From Pontibacter arcticus (GTDB lineage Bacteria; Bacteroidota; Bacteroidia; Cytophagales; Hymenobacteraceae), in the NCBI RefSeq assembly GCF_003284895.1, contig NZ_QMDV01000002.1, forward strand, positions 741,466 through 805,465: a stretch of DNA of 64,000 nt, given 5' to 3'. The translations under genes and the position numbers were made by a program. The notes under the pieces are model-generated. The model saw only the letters and a list, made by a program, of their open reading frames with translations, was not told the DNA's origin and made no database searches. Shown one piece after another: positions 8,460-17,828 of this stretch (position 1 is its first letter; each line of letters begins with the position of its first letter).

Positions 8460-9068
8460 ATGGCAGGCTTGCAGGCAGATATTTTAAGCGAAGATTTTCT
8501 GAAGAACTTTCTTCCGGAAACGGTTTACCTCGTGCCCGAAGATGTAGCAGTTTATACTTCGGTTTCTGCTGCTATGCCAGCGCCAGATGCAACTCCTGCG
8601 CCAGTGCCGATCGTTTCTGAAGAAAAGGCCACGCCGGTTCTTCCTAAAAAGCCGGAAGTAGAAAGAATAACGCCAAAGGCTTTTGATGTAACCGGCCAGA
8701 ACCGTAAAGGCATTGTAGTACTGGTTACGCTGCCTGACCATGAATTTAAAACGTTACCCAAACTTGAGTTTCTGCAGAAGATATTAACTGCGATTGGCCT
8801 GCAAACAGAAGATGTGGCATATGTCAATAATATTTCCGGGCAAATTGCTGTGTTTGAAGAACTGCACCAATTATTGCCTGTAAACTACATCATCAGCTTT
8901 GCCAGCCGCATTAACACTTACCTGCCACACGATAAATTCACCTTATACACGCCCGTAAAAGTGGCGGATGTACCGGTGGTTTTCTCGCAAAGCCTGGCAG
9001 TAATAGAAAGTGATGTGGAACAGAAAAAACAGCTCTGGAATTCGTTGAAAGCGACGTTTGCTTTGTAG
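8460..9068 (+). CDS. Unrecognised two-part protein with Pro/Ala linker
   Basis: This 202-residue soluble protein is not recognised. Residues 1-35 form a short N-terminal segment (ILSEDFLKNFLPETVYLVPED), followed by a Pro/Ala/Glu-rich linker to about residue 75. A compact alpha/beta-looking domain follows, including KGIVVLVTLPD, FLQKILTAIGLQTEDVAYVN, and the terminal QSLAVIESDVEQKKQLWNSLKATF. There is no signal peptide or membrane segment. The layout, a short peptide, a flexible linker and a small domain ending in an LW..LK helix, suggests an adaptor, possibly a DNA polymerase III psi-like protein, but that is only an inference. It follows the thioesterase by 12 bases. Confidence 0.75.
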   Translation: MAGLQADILSEDFLKNFLPETVYLVPEDVAVYTSVSAAMPAPDATPAPVPIVSEEKATPVLPKKPEVERITPKAFDVTGQNRKGIVVLVTLPDHEFKTLPKLEFLQKILTAIGLQTEDVAYVNNISGQIAVFEELHQLLPVNYIISFASRINTYLPHDKFTLYTPVKVADVPVVFSQSLAVIESDVEQKKQLWNSLKATFAL

Positions 9069-9120
9069 TTTGATTTTAATAAATTGAAGTTGTTGAGAGC
9101 TTAATAGAAATTGTTTCGGC

Positions 9121-9201
9121 AACCCTTGCTGCGTGTTTTCATCAGCAAGCGCCAATCAGTTAATGTATAGTTGTCCGTGAAAACACCAACAACGGCGGGT
9201 T
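9121..9201 (+). repeat. Two-hairpin REP-like element, copy 2
   Basis: The left hairpin is CTTGCTG-C-GTGTTTTCAT-CAGCAAG; the right hairpin is GTTGT-CCGTGAAAACACCA-ACAAC followed by GGCGGG. The spacer CGCCAATCAGTTAATGTATA is nearly that of copy 1. It sits between convergent genes, upstream of a shared terminator. Confidence 0.8.
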
Positions 9202-9249
9202 CAGGTGAAGTATCGTTTGTTGCCTATTTCATTCACCAAAGTATAAAAA

Positions 9250-9287
9250 GAAAGCCTGTGCAAAAAATGCACAGGCTTTCTTTTTAT
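9250..9287. terminator. Bidirectional intrinsic terminator
   Basis: GAAAGCCTGTGCA (9250-9262) pairs perfectly with TGCACAGGCTTTC (9268-9280), followed by TTTTT on the plus strand and preceded by AAAA. An AAGTATA copy flanks it on the left and TATACTT on the right. Confidence 0.85.
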
Positions 9288-9303
9288 ACTTTAAACTCAG
9301 TTT

Positions 9304-10416
9304 TTACTTCAATAGCGAAGCCAGTTTTGCTTCCAGCTCTTCGCCGCGCAGGTTTTTTGCAATTATTTTACCGTTCGGGTCCAGCAGAATTGTTTGCGGA
9401 ATAGCTGTTACATTGTACAAACTCGCAGCAGCACTTTCCCATCCTTTCAGATCCGAAACCTGTTGCCAGGTAAGACCGTCTTTTTCGATAGCTCCCAGCC
9501 ATTTTTCTTTCGATTGATCCAGAGAAACACCGTAAATCTCGAAGCCTTTGCCTTTATACGCATTGTACATGCGCACCACGTTCGGGTTCTCTTTGCGGCA
9601 CGGTCCGCACCAACTCGCCCAGAAATCGATCAGCACATACTTGCCCTTCAGGGAAGAAAGCGTTTTGTTTGATCCGTCCGGCGATGGCAGGTTAATATCC
9701 GGTGCTGTAGCGCCAATAGCTGTGCTGCTGTAAGGTGCCAGTCGGTTGGTTAACATTTTGGTATACTTCGATTCCGGCATTTTTTCCTTGAACAAAGTTG
9801 CCATGCTATCGGCAAAAGCAAAATCGTTAACCGGATCGATCAAAGTAGCCGTACCGAAAGCAGATACTACAGAACCAGGATGGGAAGCGATGAATTTTTT
9901 CACGCCTTTCTGTATATTCATATATTCTGCTCTGGCTACTTCTGCTTCGGCCGTTTTACCCTCCGACATCGCCTGATTAAACTGTTGCTCCAACTGCGAT
10001 TGCTTCAGTTGCGATTCGTTCACGAGCTTATTCAGTTCCTGAAACAGGATAGATTCTTCGGAGCCTTCGATCTTAGCAGTGCCATTCATGTCTTTTGCAT
10101 CTGCCTGAAATCTGATCGTGCCATTTTCAAGTACCAGCATTACGCCGTTGCGCTCATCTGTAGAAACACGATAAAGCGTTGGCTCCGTTACAGTTCCTTC
10201 AAACTTAAAGCTGCCATCTTTGCCAATTTCTGCGGTGTCGCGGGCTACCAGTTGTTGCTCGCCCAATTCGTGCAGGTATACTTTGCCTTCGGTCTGGTTC
10301 TGCAATTTACCTTGTATGATATAGCCATCGCCGTTCGCGGATGTGGACTTATTTCCCTGACAACCGGCCAGTATACCGGTGGCTGCAAAGGCTAAAACTA
10401 GATTATTATACTTCAT
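9304..10416 (-). CDS. Thioredoxin-family (TlpA-like) lipoprotein with N-terminal DUF4369-like domain
   Basis: This 370-residue protein starts with a lipoprotein signal peptide; the lipobox ends at Cys19 (GILAGCQ). Residues ~30-130 resemble the DUF4369 beta domain common before thioredoxin folds in Bacteroidota (YIIQGKLQNQTEGKVYLHEL), followed by a helical Gln/Glu-rich stretch. The C-terminal AlkHyd/TlpA thioredoxin domain carries WCGPC at 269-273 and the cis-proline segment VTAIPQTILLD. It probably acts as a periplasmic membrane-anchored thiol-disulfide oxidoreductase. It lies 9 bases downstream of gatB, probably by co-transcription rather than shared function. Confidence 0.88.
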   Translation of the reverse strand: MKYNNLVLAFAATGILAGCQGNKSTSANGDGYIIQGKLQNQTEGKVYLHELGEQQLVARDTAEIGKDGSFKFEGTVTEPTLYRVSTDERNGVMLVLENGTIRFQADAKDMNGTAKIEGSEESILFQELNKLVNESQLKQSQLEQQFNQAMSEGKTAEAEVARAEYMNIQKGVKKFIASHPGSVVSAFGTATLIDPVNDFAFADSMATLFKEKMPESKYTKMLTNRLAPYSSTAIGATAPDINLPSPDGSNKTLSSLKGKYVLIDFWASWCGPCRKENPNVVRMYNAYKGKGFEIYGVSLDQSKEKWLGAIEKDGLTWQQVSDLKGWESAAASLYNVTAIPQTILLDPNGKIIAKNLRGEELEAKLASLLK

Positions 10417-10425
10417 GATCTTAAA

Positions 10426-11883
10426 TTAAGCGTTAAGGGCATCGCGCAGCAACTGGTTTGTTAACTTCGGATCTGCTTTGCCCCCTGTTTTTTTCATGAT
10501 CTCGCCCATAAACATACCAACTAAGGATTGTTTACCGGCTTTATACTCCGCTACCTTAGCCGGATTTCCAGCTAAAACTTCCTGCACAAGCTGTGCCAAC
10601 TCACCCGAATCAGATTGCTGTAATAGGTTTTGTTCTTCGGCTACTTCCTGAGCTGTTTTAGTTGGATGCTCCAGTAAGTATGGGAAAATCTGCTTGGCTG
10701 CCACCGAGTGGCTTACCTTATTTTCATCTACCAACGCGATGATCTGTGCGATTTGTTCAGGTGCCAGCGGGAAATCGTGCATGTGCAACTGCAGCTCGTT
10801 CAGGTAGGATTTTACAGGACCCATTACCCAGTTAGAGGCAGCTTTATAGTTTTTTGTCTCCTTACATACTTCATCAAAGTATAAAGCGATCTCTTTAGCA
10901 TCTGTTAAAACCGCAGCATCGTACTCCGGCAAGCCGAATTCGTTTACAAAACGCTTATAAAGTTCCTGTGGCAAAGCAGGCATTTCTTTTCTGATGTTTT
11001 CGAGCCACTCCTGCTCAATAACCAACGGCGGCAAATCCGGCTCCGGGAAATAGCGGTAATCGTTCAGGGTTTCTTTGGAACGCATGGCGGTTGTCGTACC
11101 CGTATTTGCATCAAAGTTTCGCGTTTCAGAATCAATCACATTTCCGTTCTCAAGTTCCATGATCTGACGCTCGATTTCGTGCTCTATAGCGCGCTGCACG
11201 TTACGGAAGGAGTTCATGTTCTTCACCTCCACTTTTGTGCCCCATACTTTCGCATCTTTCAGCATCACCGAAATATTGGCATCGCAACGCAGCGAGCCTT
11301 CTTCCATGTTACCATCGCAAATGCCCAGGTACATCACCAGCTGCTTTATCTGCGACAGGTAATTATAGGCTTCCACCGAATCACGGATATCCGGCTCCGA
11401 TACAATCTCGATCAGGGCTACACCGGCACGGTTAAAATCTACCAGCGTTTCGATCTCACCGGGTAAGTGCATCGATTTACCGGCATCTTCTTCCATGTGG
11501 ATGCGCGTAATTCCGATCTGCTTCTCGTTGCCTTCCGCATCTTTTACCATGATGTGGCCTTTGGTACAGATCGGCGTTTTATCCTGCGTGATCTGGTAAC
11601 CCTTCGGAAGATCGGGATAGAAATAGTTTTTACGGGCGTAAATGTTATGCTTCGTGATTTCGCAGTTAGTTGCAAGGCCCATCTTGATCGCCATTTCCAC
11701 TACCGTTTTGTTCACGCGCGGCAACGTGCCCGGATGGCCCAAGGTAATTACACTCAGGTTGGTGTTCGGCAACATGCCATACTCCGTCGAATCCGAAGAA
11801 TAGGCTTTGCTTTCGGTTAACAACTGTGCGTGCACTTCCAGGCCGATAATTGCCTGGTATTTGTCTCTAATGCTTTTATCCAT
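10426..11883 (-). CDS. gatB: Aspartyl/glutamyl-tRNA amidotransferase subunit B
   Basis: This 485-residue subunit of GatCAB converts misacylated Glu-tRNA(Gln) or Asp-tRNA(Asn) to the amide form. The N-terminal IIGLEVHAQLLTESKAYS, the metal and tRNA region RKNYFYPDLPKGYQITQ, and EDAGKSMH are characteristic. The C-terminal GatB/Yqey domain includes the SLVGMFMGEIMKKTGGKADP tail. Length is normal. gatA and gatC are not in the window. It lies 59 bases downstream of alaS in the same direction, so a translation-related transcription unit alaS-gatB-lipoprotein is plausible. Confidence 0.96.
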   Translation of the reverse strand: MDKSIRDKYQAIIGLEVHAQLLTESKAYSSDSTEYGMLPNTNLSVITLGHPGTLPRVNKTVVEMAIKMGLATNCEITKHNIYARKNYFYPDLPKGYQITQDKTPICTKGHIMVKDAEGNEKQIGITRIHMEEDAGKSMHLPGEIETLVDFNRAGVALIEIVSEPDIRDSVEAYNYLSQIKQLVMYLGICDGNMEEGSLRCDANISVMLKDAKVWGTKVEVKNMNSFRNVQRAIEHEIERQIMELENGNVIDSETRNFDANTGTTTAMRSKETLNDYRYFPEPDLPPLVIEQEWLENIRKEMPALPQELYKRFVNEFGLPEYDAAVLTDAKEIALYFDEVCKETKNYKAASNWVMGPVKSYLNELQLHMHDFPLAPEQIAQIIALVDENKVSHSVAAKQIFPYLLEHPTKTAQEVAEEQNLLQQSDSGELAQLVQEVLAGNPAKVAEYKAGKQSLVGMFMGEIMKKTGGKADPKLTNQLLRDALNA

Positions 11884-11942
11884 CTTATATCGTAGTATAA
11901 ATCCCAGTTAAAAAATATACTTAGGGAGGCTATACTTTCTGA

Positions 11943-14579
11943 TTATCCGTTGATAATTGATTTTACTAATTCCACTGCTTTGGCAGGTACAGCCTGCAAG
12001 CCGGCTACATTTTTCCCCCCTGCTGTGGCATAGAACGGTTGTCCGCCGCCGCCGCCTTGAATCTCTTTTGCCAGTTCGCGTACCAATTGGTTCGCATTCA
12101 GCTTTTTATCTGAAACCAGGTTATCCGAAAGCATGACCGCAATTTGTGGTTTCCCTTCAATTTCGGCAGCCAGCACCAGTACCAGATTATCTACTACCTG
12201 ACGAAGATCGAAGGCCAGTTTTTTCAGATAATCGGCGTTGCTTACCTCAACCTTTTCAGCGATTAGGTTAATGCCGTTCAGTTGCTGTACACGTTGCGCC
12301 AGGGTATCTTTCAGGCTATTTACTTGTTTCAGTTCGAATTGCTCCAGTTGCTTTTGTAGCAGCTTATTATCATCCTGTAGTTTTTGAACAGCTCCAGATA
12401 CATTGCTTTGCGTGTTTAAAACTTCTCGCACGGCATTTAACTCGTTTACCTGCTGCTGCATAAAATCATCGGCAGCTTGTGCTGTTACTGCTTCGATACG
12501 GCGTACACCTGCTGCTACCGAGCTTTCTGCTACGATTTTGAAGTAACCGATATGGCCTGTGTTGAACACGTGCGTGCCGCCGCAAAGCTCCACCGAGTAC
12601 TCTTTATCGAAGGTAATCACGCGAACAAACTCGCCATACTTTTCGCCGAACAAGGCAGTAGCTCCCATTTCTTTGGCCTCGGCAATCGGTACGTTGCGGC
12701 TTTCGCCTAACGGGATAGCCTGGCGGATGCGTTCGTTCACAATTTGTTCTACTTCACGCAGTTGCTCGTCTGTAACTTTAGCAAAGTGTGAGAAGTCGAA
12801 ACGCAGGATTTTTTCATTTACCAAAGAGCCGCGCTGCTGTACATGGTCGCCTAATACTTTTCTTAAAGCGGAGTGCAGTAAGTGTGTAGCTGAGTGGTTT
12901 TTACGAATAAAATCACGACGTGCTTTATCGATCTCGCTTCTGAAACCAGCCTCTAAATTCTGAGGAAGTTTGGTAGTGATATGAAGTATAAGATCGTTCT
13001 CTTTTTTGGTATCAATTACCTCGATCTGCTCCGAATCGGAAATAAGGTAACCGGTATCGCCCACCTGTCCGCCGCTTTCGGCATAGAACGGGGTTTTATC
13101 CAAAATAATATGGTACTCGCTTTTCGCTTTGGTTTTCACCTGGCGGTAACGCACAACATGAGAATCGGAAGCGTCGCTGTCGTAACCAATAAACTCGTTC
13201 ACAATATCCGGCTGCACAATTACCCAGTCGGTTTGCTCGGAAGCAGATGCGTTGCGTGAGCGGTTTTTCTGTTGTTCCATCTCCACGCCAAAACCGGCTT
13301 CATCTACAGCCAGGCCTTTTTCGCGGGCAATAAGCGCCGTTAAATCCAGCGGGAAACCAAACGTATCGTAGAGTTCGAAAGCAGTTTTGCCGTCAATGGT
13401 ATTGTTGTTTTCTTTGAATTTAGCTTCCAGCGCATCCAGTCTTTTCAGTCCATTCTCCAATGTACGTAGGAAAGCATTTTCTTCTTCTTCGATCACGCGC
13501 TGCACAAAACCAAGCTGCTGCTTCAGTTCCGGGAATACGTTTGCCATCTGATCAGCGAGAACTTCAGCTAACTTGTATAAGAATGGTTTCTTGAAGTTAA
13601 GGAACGTAAAGCTGTAACGCACTGCACGGCGCAGGATTCGACGGATTACATACCCGGCTTTGTTATTGGAAGGCAACTGTCCGTCGGTAATAGCAAAGGC
13701 AATGGCGCGGATATGGTCGGCCATCACGCGGATAGCGATGTCTACCTTTTCGTGTTCGCCATAAGTTACGCCGGCTTCTTTGGCAATAAACTGGATCAGC
13801 GGCTGGAAAACATCGGTATCATAGTTGGAACGCTTGCCCTGAATGGCCATGCACAAACGCTCGAAGCCCATGCCTGTATCTACGTGCTGCGCAGGCAGTT
13901 TCACCAGCGAGCTATCCGCCAGACGGTTAAATTCCATGAATACGTTGTTCCAAATCTCCACTACCTGCGGGTGGTCGTTGTTCACGAGGCTTTTGCCATC
14001 CACAGCGGCGCGTTCTTCATCCGTTCTAAGGTCAACATGTATCTCAGAGCAAGGACCACATGGACCGGTATCGCCCATCTCCCAGAAATTATCCTTTTTG
14101 TTACCCATCAAGATACGGTCTTCTGAGATCATACCTTTCCAGATATCAAAGGCCTCCTGGTCCATCGGCAGGTTCTCAGACTCATCCCCCTGGAAAACAG
14201 AAACATACAGCCTGTCCTTTGGCAATTTGTATACTTCCGTCAGCAGTTCCCACGACCAGGCCAGCGCTTCTTTCTTGAAGTAATCGCCAAACGACCAGTT
14301 GCCCAGCATTTCGAACATGGTGTGGTGATAGGTATCATAGCCTACTTCTTCCAGGTCGTTGTGCTTGCCGCTTACGCGCAGGCATTTCTGGGTATCAGCC
14401 ACACGCTTATAAGGCGCTGGTTTATTGCCCAGAAAATAATCTTTAAAAGGTGCCATGCCCGAATTGATAAACATCAAGGTAGGGTCATCTTTAACAACCA
14501 AAGGGGCGGAAGGCACTACCTGATGTTGCTTGGAAGCGAAGAAATCCAGGAACTGTTGTCTAATTTCAGCTGAGTTCAT
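11943..14579 (-). CDS. alaS: Alanyl-tRNA synthetase
   Basis: This 878-residue class II synthetase charges tRNA(Ala). The aminoacylation core starts with the typical MNSAEIRQQFLDFFASKQHQVVPS. The editing domain has the zinc motif HSATHLLHSALRKVLG with the partner CGGTHV, and the C-Ala region near the end contains the glycine-rich GGGGGQPFYATAGG. All domains are complete. The ATG at 14579 is the only sensible start. It is followed by gatB on the same strand. The 200-base gap to the divergent MerR gene holds no clear terminator. Confidence 0.97.
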   Translation of the reverse strand: MNSAEIRQQFLDFFASKQHQVVPSAPLVVKDDPTLMFINSGMAPFKDYFLGNKPAPYKRVADTQKCLRVSGKHNDLEEVGYDTYHHTMFEMLGNWSFGDYFKKEALAWSWELLTEVYKLPKDRLYVSVFQGDESENLPMDQEAFDIWKGMISEDRILMGNKKDNFWEMGDTGPCGPCSEIHVDLRTDEERAAVDGKSLVNNDHPQVVEIWNNVFMEFNRLADSSLVKLPAQHVDTGMGFERLCMAIQGKRSNYDTDVFQPLIQFIAKEAGVTYGEHEKVDIAIRVMADHIRAIAFAITDGQLPSNNKAGYVIRRILRRAVRYSFTFLNFKKPFLYKLAEVLADQMANVFPELKQQLGFVQRVIEEEENAFLRTLENGLKRLDALEAKFKENNNTIDGKTAFELYDTFGFPLDLTALIAREKGLAVDEAGFGVEMEQQKNRSRNASASEQTDWVIVQPDIVNEFIGYDSDASDSHVVRYRQVKTKAKSEYHIILDKTPFYAESGGQVGDTGYLISDSEQIEVIDTKKENDLILHITTKLPQNLEAGFRSEIDKARRDFIRKNHSATHLLHSALRKVLGDHVQQRGSLVNEKILRFDFSHFAKVTDEQLREVEQIVNERIRQAIPLGESRNVPIAEAKEMGATALFGEKYGEFVRVITFDKEYSVELCGGTHVFNTGHIGYFKIVAESSVAAGVRRIEAVTAQAADDFMQQQVNELNAVREVLNTQSNVSGAVQKLQDDNKLLQKQLEQFELKQVNSLKDTLAQRVQQLNGINLIAEKVEVSNADYLKKLAFDLRQVVDNLVLVLAAEIEGKPQIAVMLSDNLVSDKKLNANQLVRELAKEIQGGGGGQPFYATAGGKNVAGLQAVPAKAVELVKSIING

Positions 14580-14779
14580 GTATGATTATTAAGCCTTTAG
14601 ATACTAAATGCTGTACTTGTTGTTTAAGAACAAAAAATAACGAATTTTTGCCTTTCAGAAATATACTTTTGCAGCACAACCAGTAGCGTTACGTGCGTGC
14701 AAATTAGCATTTTTTAGCCGGAATATAGTGCATCTGGCTAAAATAAGCGCACTTTCTGATTCATGTTAACTAGAAAAGT

Positions 14780-15127
14780 ATGCCTTATAAAGACAAAGAA
14801 ATAGAAAAACAGTATTACAGCATTGGTGAAGTAGCTGCCATGTTTGAGGTAGCACCCTCACTAATCCGCTTTTGGGAAACAGAATTTGAGCAGCTTCGCC
14901 CACGTAAAAGCAAGAAAGGCAACCGCCAGTTTACGCCGAAAGATATTGAAATACTACGCACAGTATACCATTTGGTAAAAGAGCGCGGCTATACCATACA
15001 AGGTGCCCGCGAAATGCTTAAGAACAAGCCTGTGCAGACAAAAGACAAAATGGAGATGATCCAGTCTTTAGAGAAAGTACGCGCGTTTCTGGTAGGTATA
15101 AAGCAGCAACTGAACACCAAAGCCTAA
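14780..15127 (+). CDS. MerR-family transcriptional regulator, minimal
   Basis: This 115-residue protein is mostly one MerR winged-helix domain: KQYYSIGEVAAMFEVAPSLIRFWETEF, then the wing RPRKSKKGNRQFTPKDIEILRTVYHLV, then ERGYTIQGAREML. The C-terminal ~35 residues form one helix, long enough for dimerisation but without a ligand-binding domain or metal-binding cysteines. This short type is widespread in Bacteroidota, often beside dprA or alaS, with unknown targets. It ends 20 bases before the dprA ATG, so it is probably co-transcribed with dprA. Confidence 0.9.
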   Translation: MPYKDKEIEKQYYSIGEVAAMFEVAPSLIRFWETEFEQLRPRKSKKGNRQFTPKDIEILRTVYHLVKERGYTIQGAREMLKNKPVQTKDKMEMIQSLEKVRAFLVGIKQQLNTKA

Positions 15128-15147
15128 AACCTGCGTAAGCCTTGCTT

Positions 15148-16269
15148 ATGACGGAAGAGCAGAACCTGTACGAAGTAGCCCTGACCAAACTGCCCGGAAT
15201 CGGCGCGCAACTTACGCGGCTGCTGGTTAGTTACTGTGGCTCTCCAAAAGCTGTTTTTCATGCTCCGCCGGGTAAGCTTCTTAAAATTCCCGGGTTCGGA
15301 AGTATAACCGTTAAAAATATTCAGGAAAATGCGAAAGCTGCACTCCGGGAGGCCGAAGTCATTGTAAAAAAAGCGGCAGAACAAAACGTACAGCTACTTT
15401 TTTATACTTCGCCCCACTACCCCGACCGGCTAAAACAGATTGCGGATGCACCGGTCCTTTTATACTTCAGAGGCAATGGCAATCTGAACCAACGGCGCAT
15501 CATCAGTATAGTAGGCACCAGGCAAATTTCCAGTTACGGCCAGGCGGTCACAGAACGCATTATTGAGGAGCTGACACCTTATAATGTACTGATTGTAAGC
15601 GGACTGGCCTATGGCGTGGATGTGGTGGCGCACCGTGCGGCACTACAGGCGGGTTTACCAACTATCGGCGTTATGGCCAACGGACCCGACAATATCTACC
15701 CGGCTGTGCACCGCAAGTATGCCGAACGGATGCTGACGCAAGGCGGCATTCTGACTGAAAACAGTTTTGGTACCAAGCCTGATGCACCCCGTTTTCCGGC
15801 CCGTAACCGCATTATTGCCGGCATGTCTGATTGCACGCTGGTTATAGAAGCGGCGCTTAAAAGTGGCACCCTCATTACCGCCGACATTGCCCATAGTTAT
15901 GACAAAGAAGTCATGGCTGTGCCCGGCAACATCACCTCACCTGTTTCGAAAGGCACCAATTACCTTATCAAATCCCTGAAAGCGGCGGCTTATACTTCGA
16001 TTCAAGACCTGGTAGAACTACTGAACTGGGACCTGGAAGATGAACAGCTCGCAAAAAAACAAAAACTAATCGCTTATACTTCTGAAGATTTTACTGAAGA
16101 AGAACTGAAAATCCTGCAGCTGCTACAACAATCAAAAGAAGAACTGATGGATAACCTGAGCTGGAAAACTCAGATTCCGGTTAGCCAATTGGCTTCGCTC
16201 CTGCTTGGCCTTGAGTTCAGAGGCGTGATCCGGCAGTTGCCCGGCAAAAAGTTTGTGCTGGTGCGTTGA
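15148..16269 (+). CDS. dprA: DNA-processing protein A (single-strand DNA uptake/recombination mediator)
   Basis: This 373-residue DprA homolog protects incoming single-stranded DNA and loads RecA during natural transformation. An N-terminal helix-hairpin-helix-like part (LLKIPGFGSITVKNIQE) precedes the Rossmann core: SIVGTRQISSYGQAVTERI, VSGLAYGVDVVAHRAAL and FPARNRIIAGMSDCTLVIEA are conserved. The C-terminal ~70 residues form the winged DprA/DML1-like domain. A TTG two codons upstream is possible, but ATG 15148 is preferred. Its presence bears on whether the dispersed AAGTATA heptamer could be an uptake word, but dprA is common even in bacteria not known to be competent. Confidence 0.93.
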   Translation: MTEEQNLYEVALTKLPGIGAQLTRLLVSYCGSPKAVFHAPPGKLLKIPGFGSITVKNIQENAKAALREAEVIVKKAAEQNVQLLFYTSPHYPDRLKQIADAPVLLYFRGNGNLNQRRIISIVGTRQISSYGQAVTERIIEELTPYNVLIVSGLAYGVDVVAHRAALQAGLPTIGVMANGPDNIYPAVHRKYAERMLTQGGILTENSFGTKPDAPRFPARNRIIAGMSDCTLVIEAALKSGTLITADIAHSYDKEVMAVPGNITSPVSKGTNYLIKSLKAAAYTSIQDLVELLNWDLEDEQLAKKQKLIAYTSEDFTEEELKILQLLQQSKEELMDNLSWKTQIPVSQLASLLLGLEFRGVIRQLPGKKFVLVR

Positions 16270-16338
16270 GGTTAAATTTATATTTTCATTTGGAAGCGAA
16301 TCTATACTTTTACAAAGTATAAACCCTGACCTTAGTTT

Positions 16339-17157
16339 ATGAAACTCCTTTACAATGGCCAGCTCCTGAACGATGATGAAGTACAACTCTCTTTAAGCAA
16401 CAGGGCTTTCCAGTTTAACGACGGCTTTTTTGAAACGGCAATTATAAAAGATGGGCAGATCAGGTTTTGGCCTGACCACCTGCAACGCCTGCACGATGCC
16501 GCTAAAACTCTGCAACTAGCGCTCCCGGAAAGTTTATTTCATATTTTAAACGGCACCGCTATACTTGATCTGGCTCAGCAAAATATAGCGTTTAATCATG
16601 GGCGCATCAAACTGAAAGTATGGCGTAGCGGCTCCGGTTTATACACTCCCGAAACCAACCATGCAGACTGGCTTTTAACTGTTACGCCAATAACTTCATC
16701 AGCACAAACGCCACTTAAAGTTGGCATTTGCGAAGCGGTTTTTACTAGCTATACTTTCTTCTCTCATTTTAAAGGACCTAATTCGCTGGTCTACGTTTTG
16801 GCAGGGCTGGAGAAAAAAAAGCGAGGATATGACGATATGCTGGTGCTAAGTCGGGATGGTTTTGTTTCGGAACTGATCTCCTCGAACATTTTCTGGATCA
16901 AAGACAAGGAGCTGTATACACCGGACTTACAGACAGGCTGCATCAATGGCATACTTCGCCGGAATATTTTGCGCTGGTGTGCCGCTAAAAATATAAATGT
17001 GCATCAGGTACAGGCAAACTTAGAAAACTTGATTACTGCTGAAGCTGTATTTGCTACTAACGTAACCGGCATCCGGTTTATCAAAGAAATAAACGAGTAC
17101 CAGTTTGCCGGTATGCATGAGTTAATCGGTGCTATTCAGGAGGAATGGCAGCTTTAA
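16339..17157 (+). CDS. pabC: Class IV aminotransferase, probably 4-amino-4-deoxychorismate lyase
   Basis: This 272-residue fold-type IV PLP enzyme has the N-terminal LSLSNRAFQFNDGFFETAIIKDGQIRFWPDHLQRL, a likely Schiff-base lysine in SHFKGPNSLVYV, and the cofactor-binding glutamate in DGFVSELISSNIFWI. The PLP phosphate-binding end is GCINGILRRNIL. Size and composition fit PabC, which cleaves aminodeoxychorismate to p-aminobenzoate and pyruvate for folate; a pabB gene lies at 48698 in this window. A branched-chain or D-amino-acid aminotransferase is the alternative. It starts 69 bases after dprA. Confidence 0.8.
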   Translation: MKLLYNGQLLNDDEVQLSLSNRAFQFNDGFFETAIIKDGQIRFWPDHLQRLHDAAKTLQLALPESLFHILNGTAILDLAQQNIAFNHGRIKLKVWRSGSGLYTPETNHADWLLTVTPITSSAQTPLKVGICEAVFTSYTFFSHFKGPNSLVYVLAGLEKKKRGYDDMLVLSRDGFVSELISSNIFWIKDKELYTPDLQTGCINGILRRNILRWCAAKNINVHQVQANLENLITAEAVFATNVTGIRFIKEINEYQFAGMHELIGAIQEEWQL

Positions 17158-17167
17158 ACGTATAGGT

Positions 17168-17797
17168 TTATACTTTTGTAGGCGTGGTGGTTATAATATC
17201 CTGGCTTTGGATAATTTTTCCTCCTTTAGCAATGATCTCTTGTTTGGCGAGCTCAAAGTTTTCCGGGCTTAGCGGGCGGCAGGCATCCTCGATCAGGTAA
17301 GTATTAAAACCAGCCTCCAGTGCATCAATGGCCGTAAAGTAAACGCAATAATCTCCGGCAAGACCAGCAATGTATATTTCCTGCACTTCGTGTTCGCGCA
17401 AAAAATCTGCTAAACCAGTAGTTTGCAGATGGCCGTTGTCGTAAAAGCCGCTGTAACTGTCAATCTCCGGGTTGGTCCCTTTCCGGATAATGGTGCGAAT
17501 CAGTTCTGTTTGCAACTCCTCCGATAAGTCCGCTCCGGGCGTATTCTGCACACAATGGTCCGGCCAAAGCACCTGTTGTATCCCGTTCAGATCAATTACA
17601 TCAAAAGCATTCTTGTTAGTATGGTTGGATGCGAAGCTTTTATGGTTCTGCGGGTGCCAGTCCTGCGTAGCTACTACCAGATCAAAACCTGGTTGCAACT
17701 GGTTTACCAGCGGAATAACCTTATCGCCATCAGGCACAGCCAACGACCCACCGGGCAAAAAATCATTCTGTATATCGATCAGTAAAAATGCTCTCAT
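17168..17797 (-). CDS. pncA: Nicotinamidase/pyrazinamidase
   Basis: This 209-residue isochorismatase-fold hydrolase deamidates nicotinamide to nicotinate for NAD salvage. The catalytic triad is present as Asp8 (LLIDIQNDFLPGG), Lys106 and Cys151 (GLAGDYCVYF). Metal ligands Asp46 and His48 (QDWHPQNH) and His81 (PDHC) are also visible. Length matches the family. It lies 31 bases downstream of thyA on the same strand, suggesting co-transcription. The plus-strand pabC gene converges on it with a gap of only 10 bases. Confidence 0.94.
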   Translation of the reverse strand: MRAFLLIDIQNDFLPGGSLAVPDGDKVIPLVNQLQPGFDLVVATQDWHPQNHKSFASNHTNKNAFDVIDLNGIQQVLWPDHCVQNTPGADLSEELQTELIRTIIRKGTNPEIDSYSGFYDNGHLQTTGLADFLREHEVQEIYIAGLAGDYCVYFTAIDALEAGFNTYLIEDACRPLSPENFELAKQEIIAKGGKIIQSQDIITTTPTKV

Positions 17798-17828
17798 GTG
17801 TAGCTTATACTTGATACCAGCCTATTTG

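Noticed and set aside
13843..14283. 146-codon plus-strand frame opposite alaS
   Set aside because: It is antisense to a conserved part of alaS and shows no domain; a shadow of alaS codon bias.
16308..16325. Small hairpin TATACTTTTACAAAGTATA before pabC as a regulatory site
   Set aside because: It is two opposite copies of the dispersed heptamer, too common in this window to be read as a specific operator.
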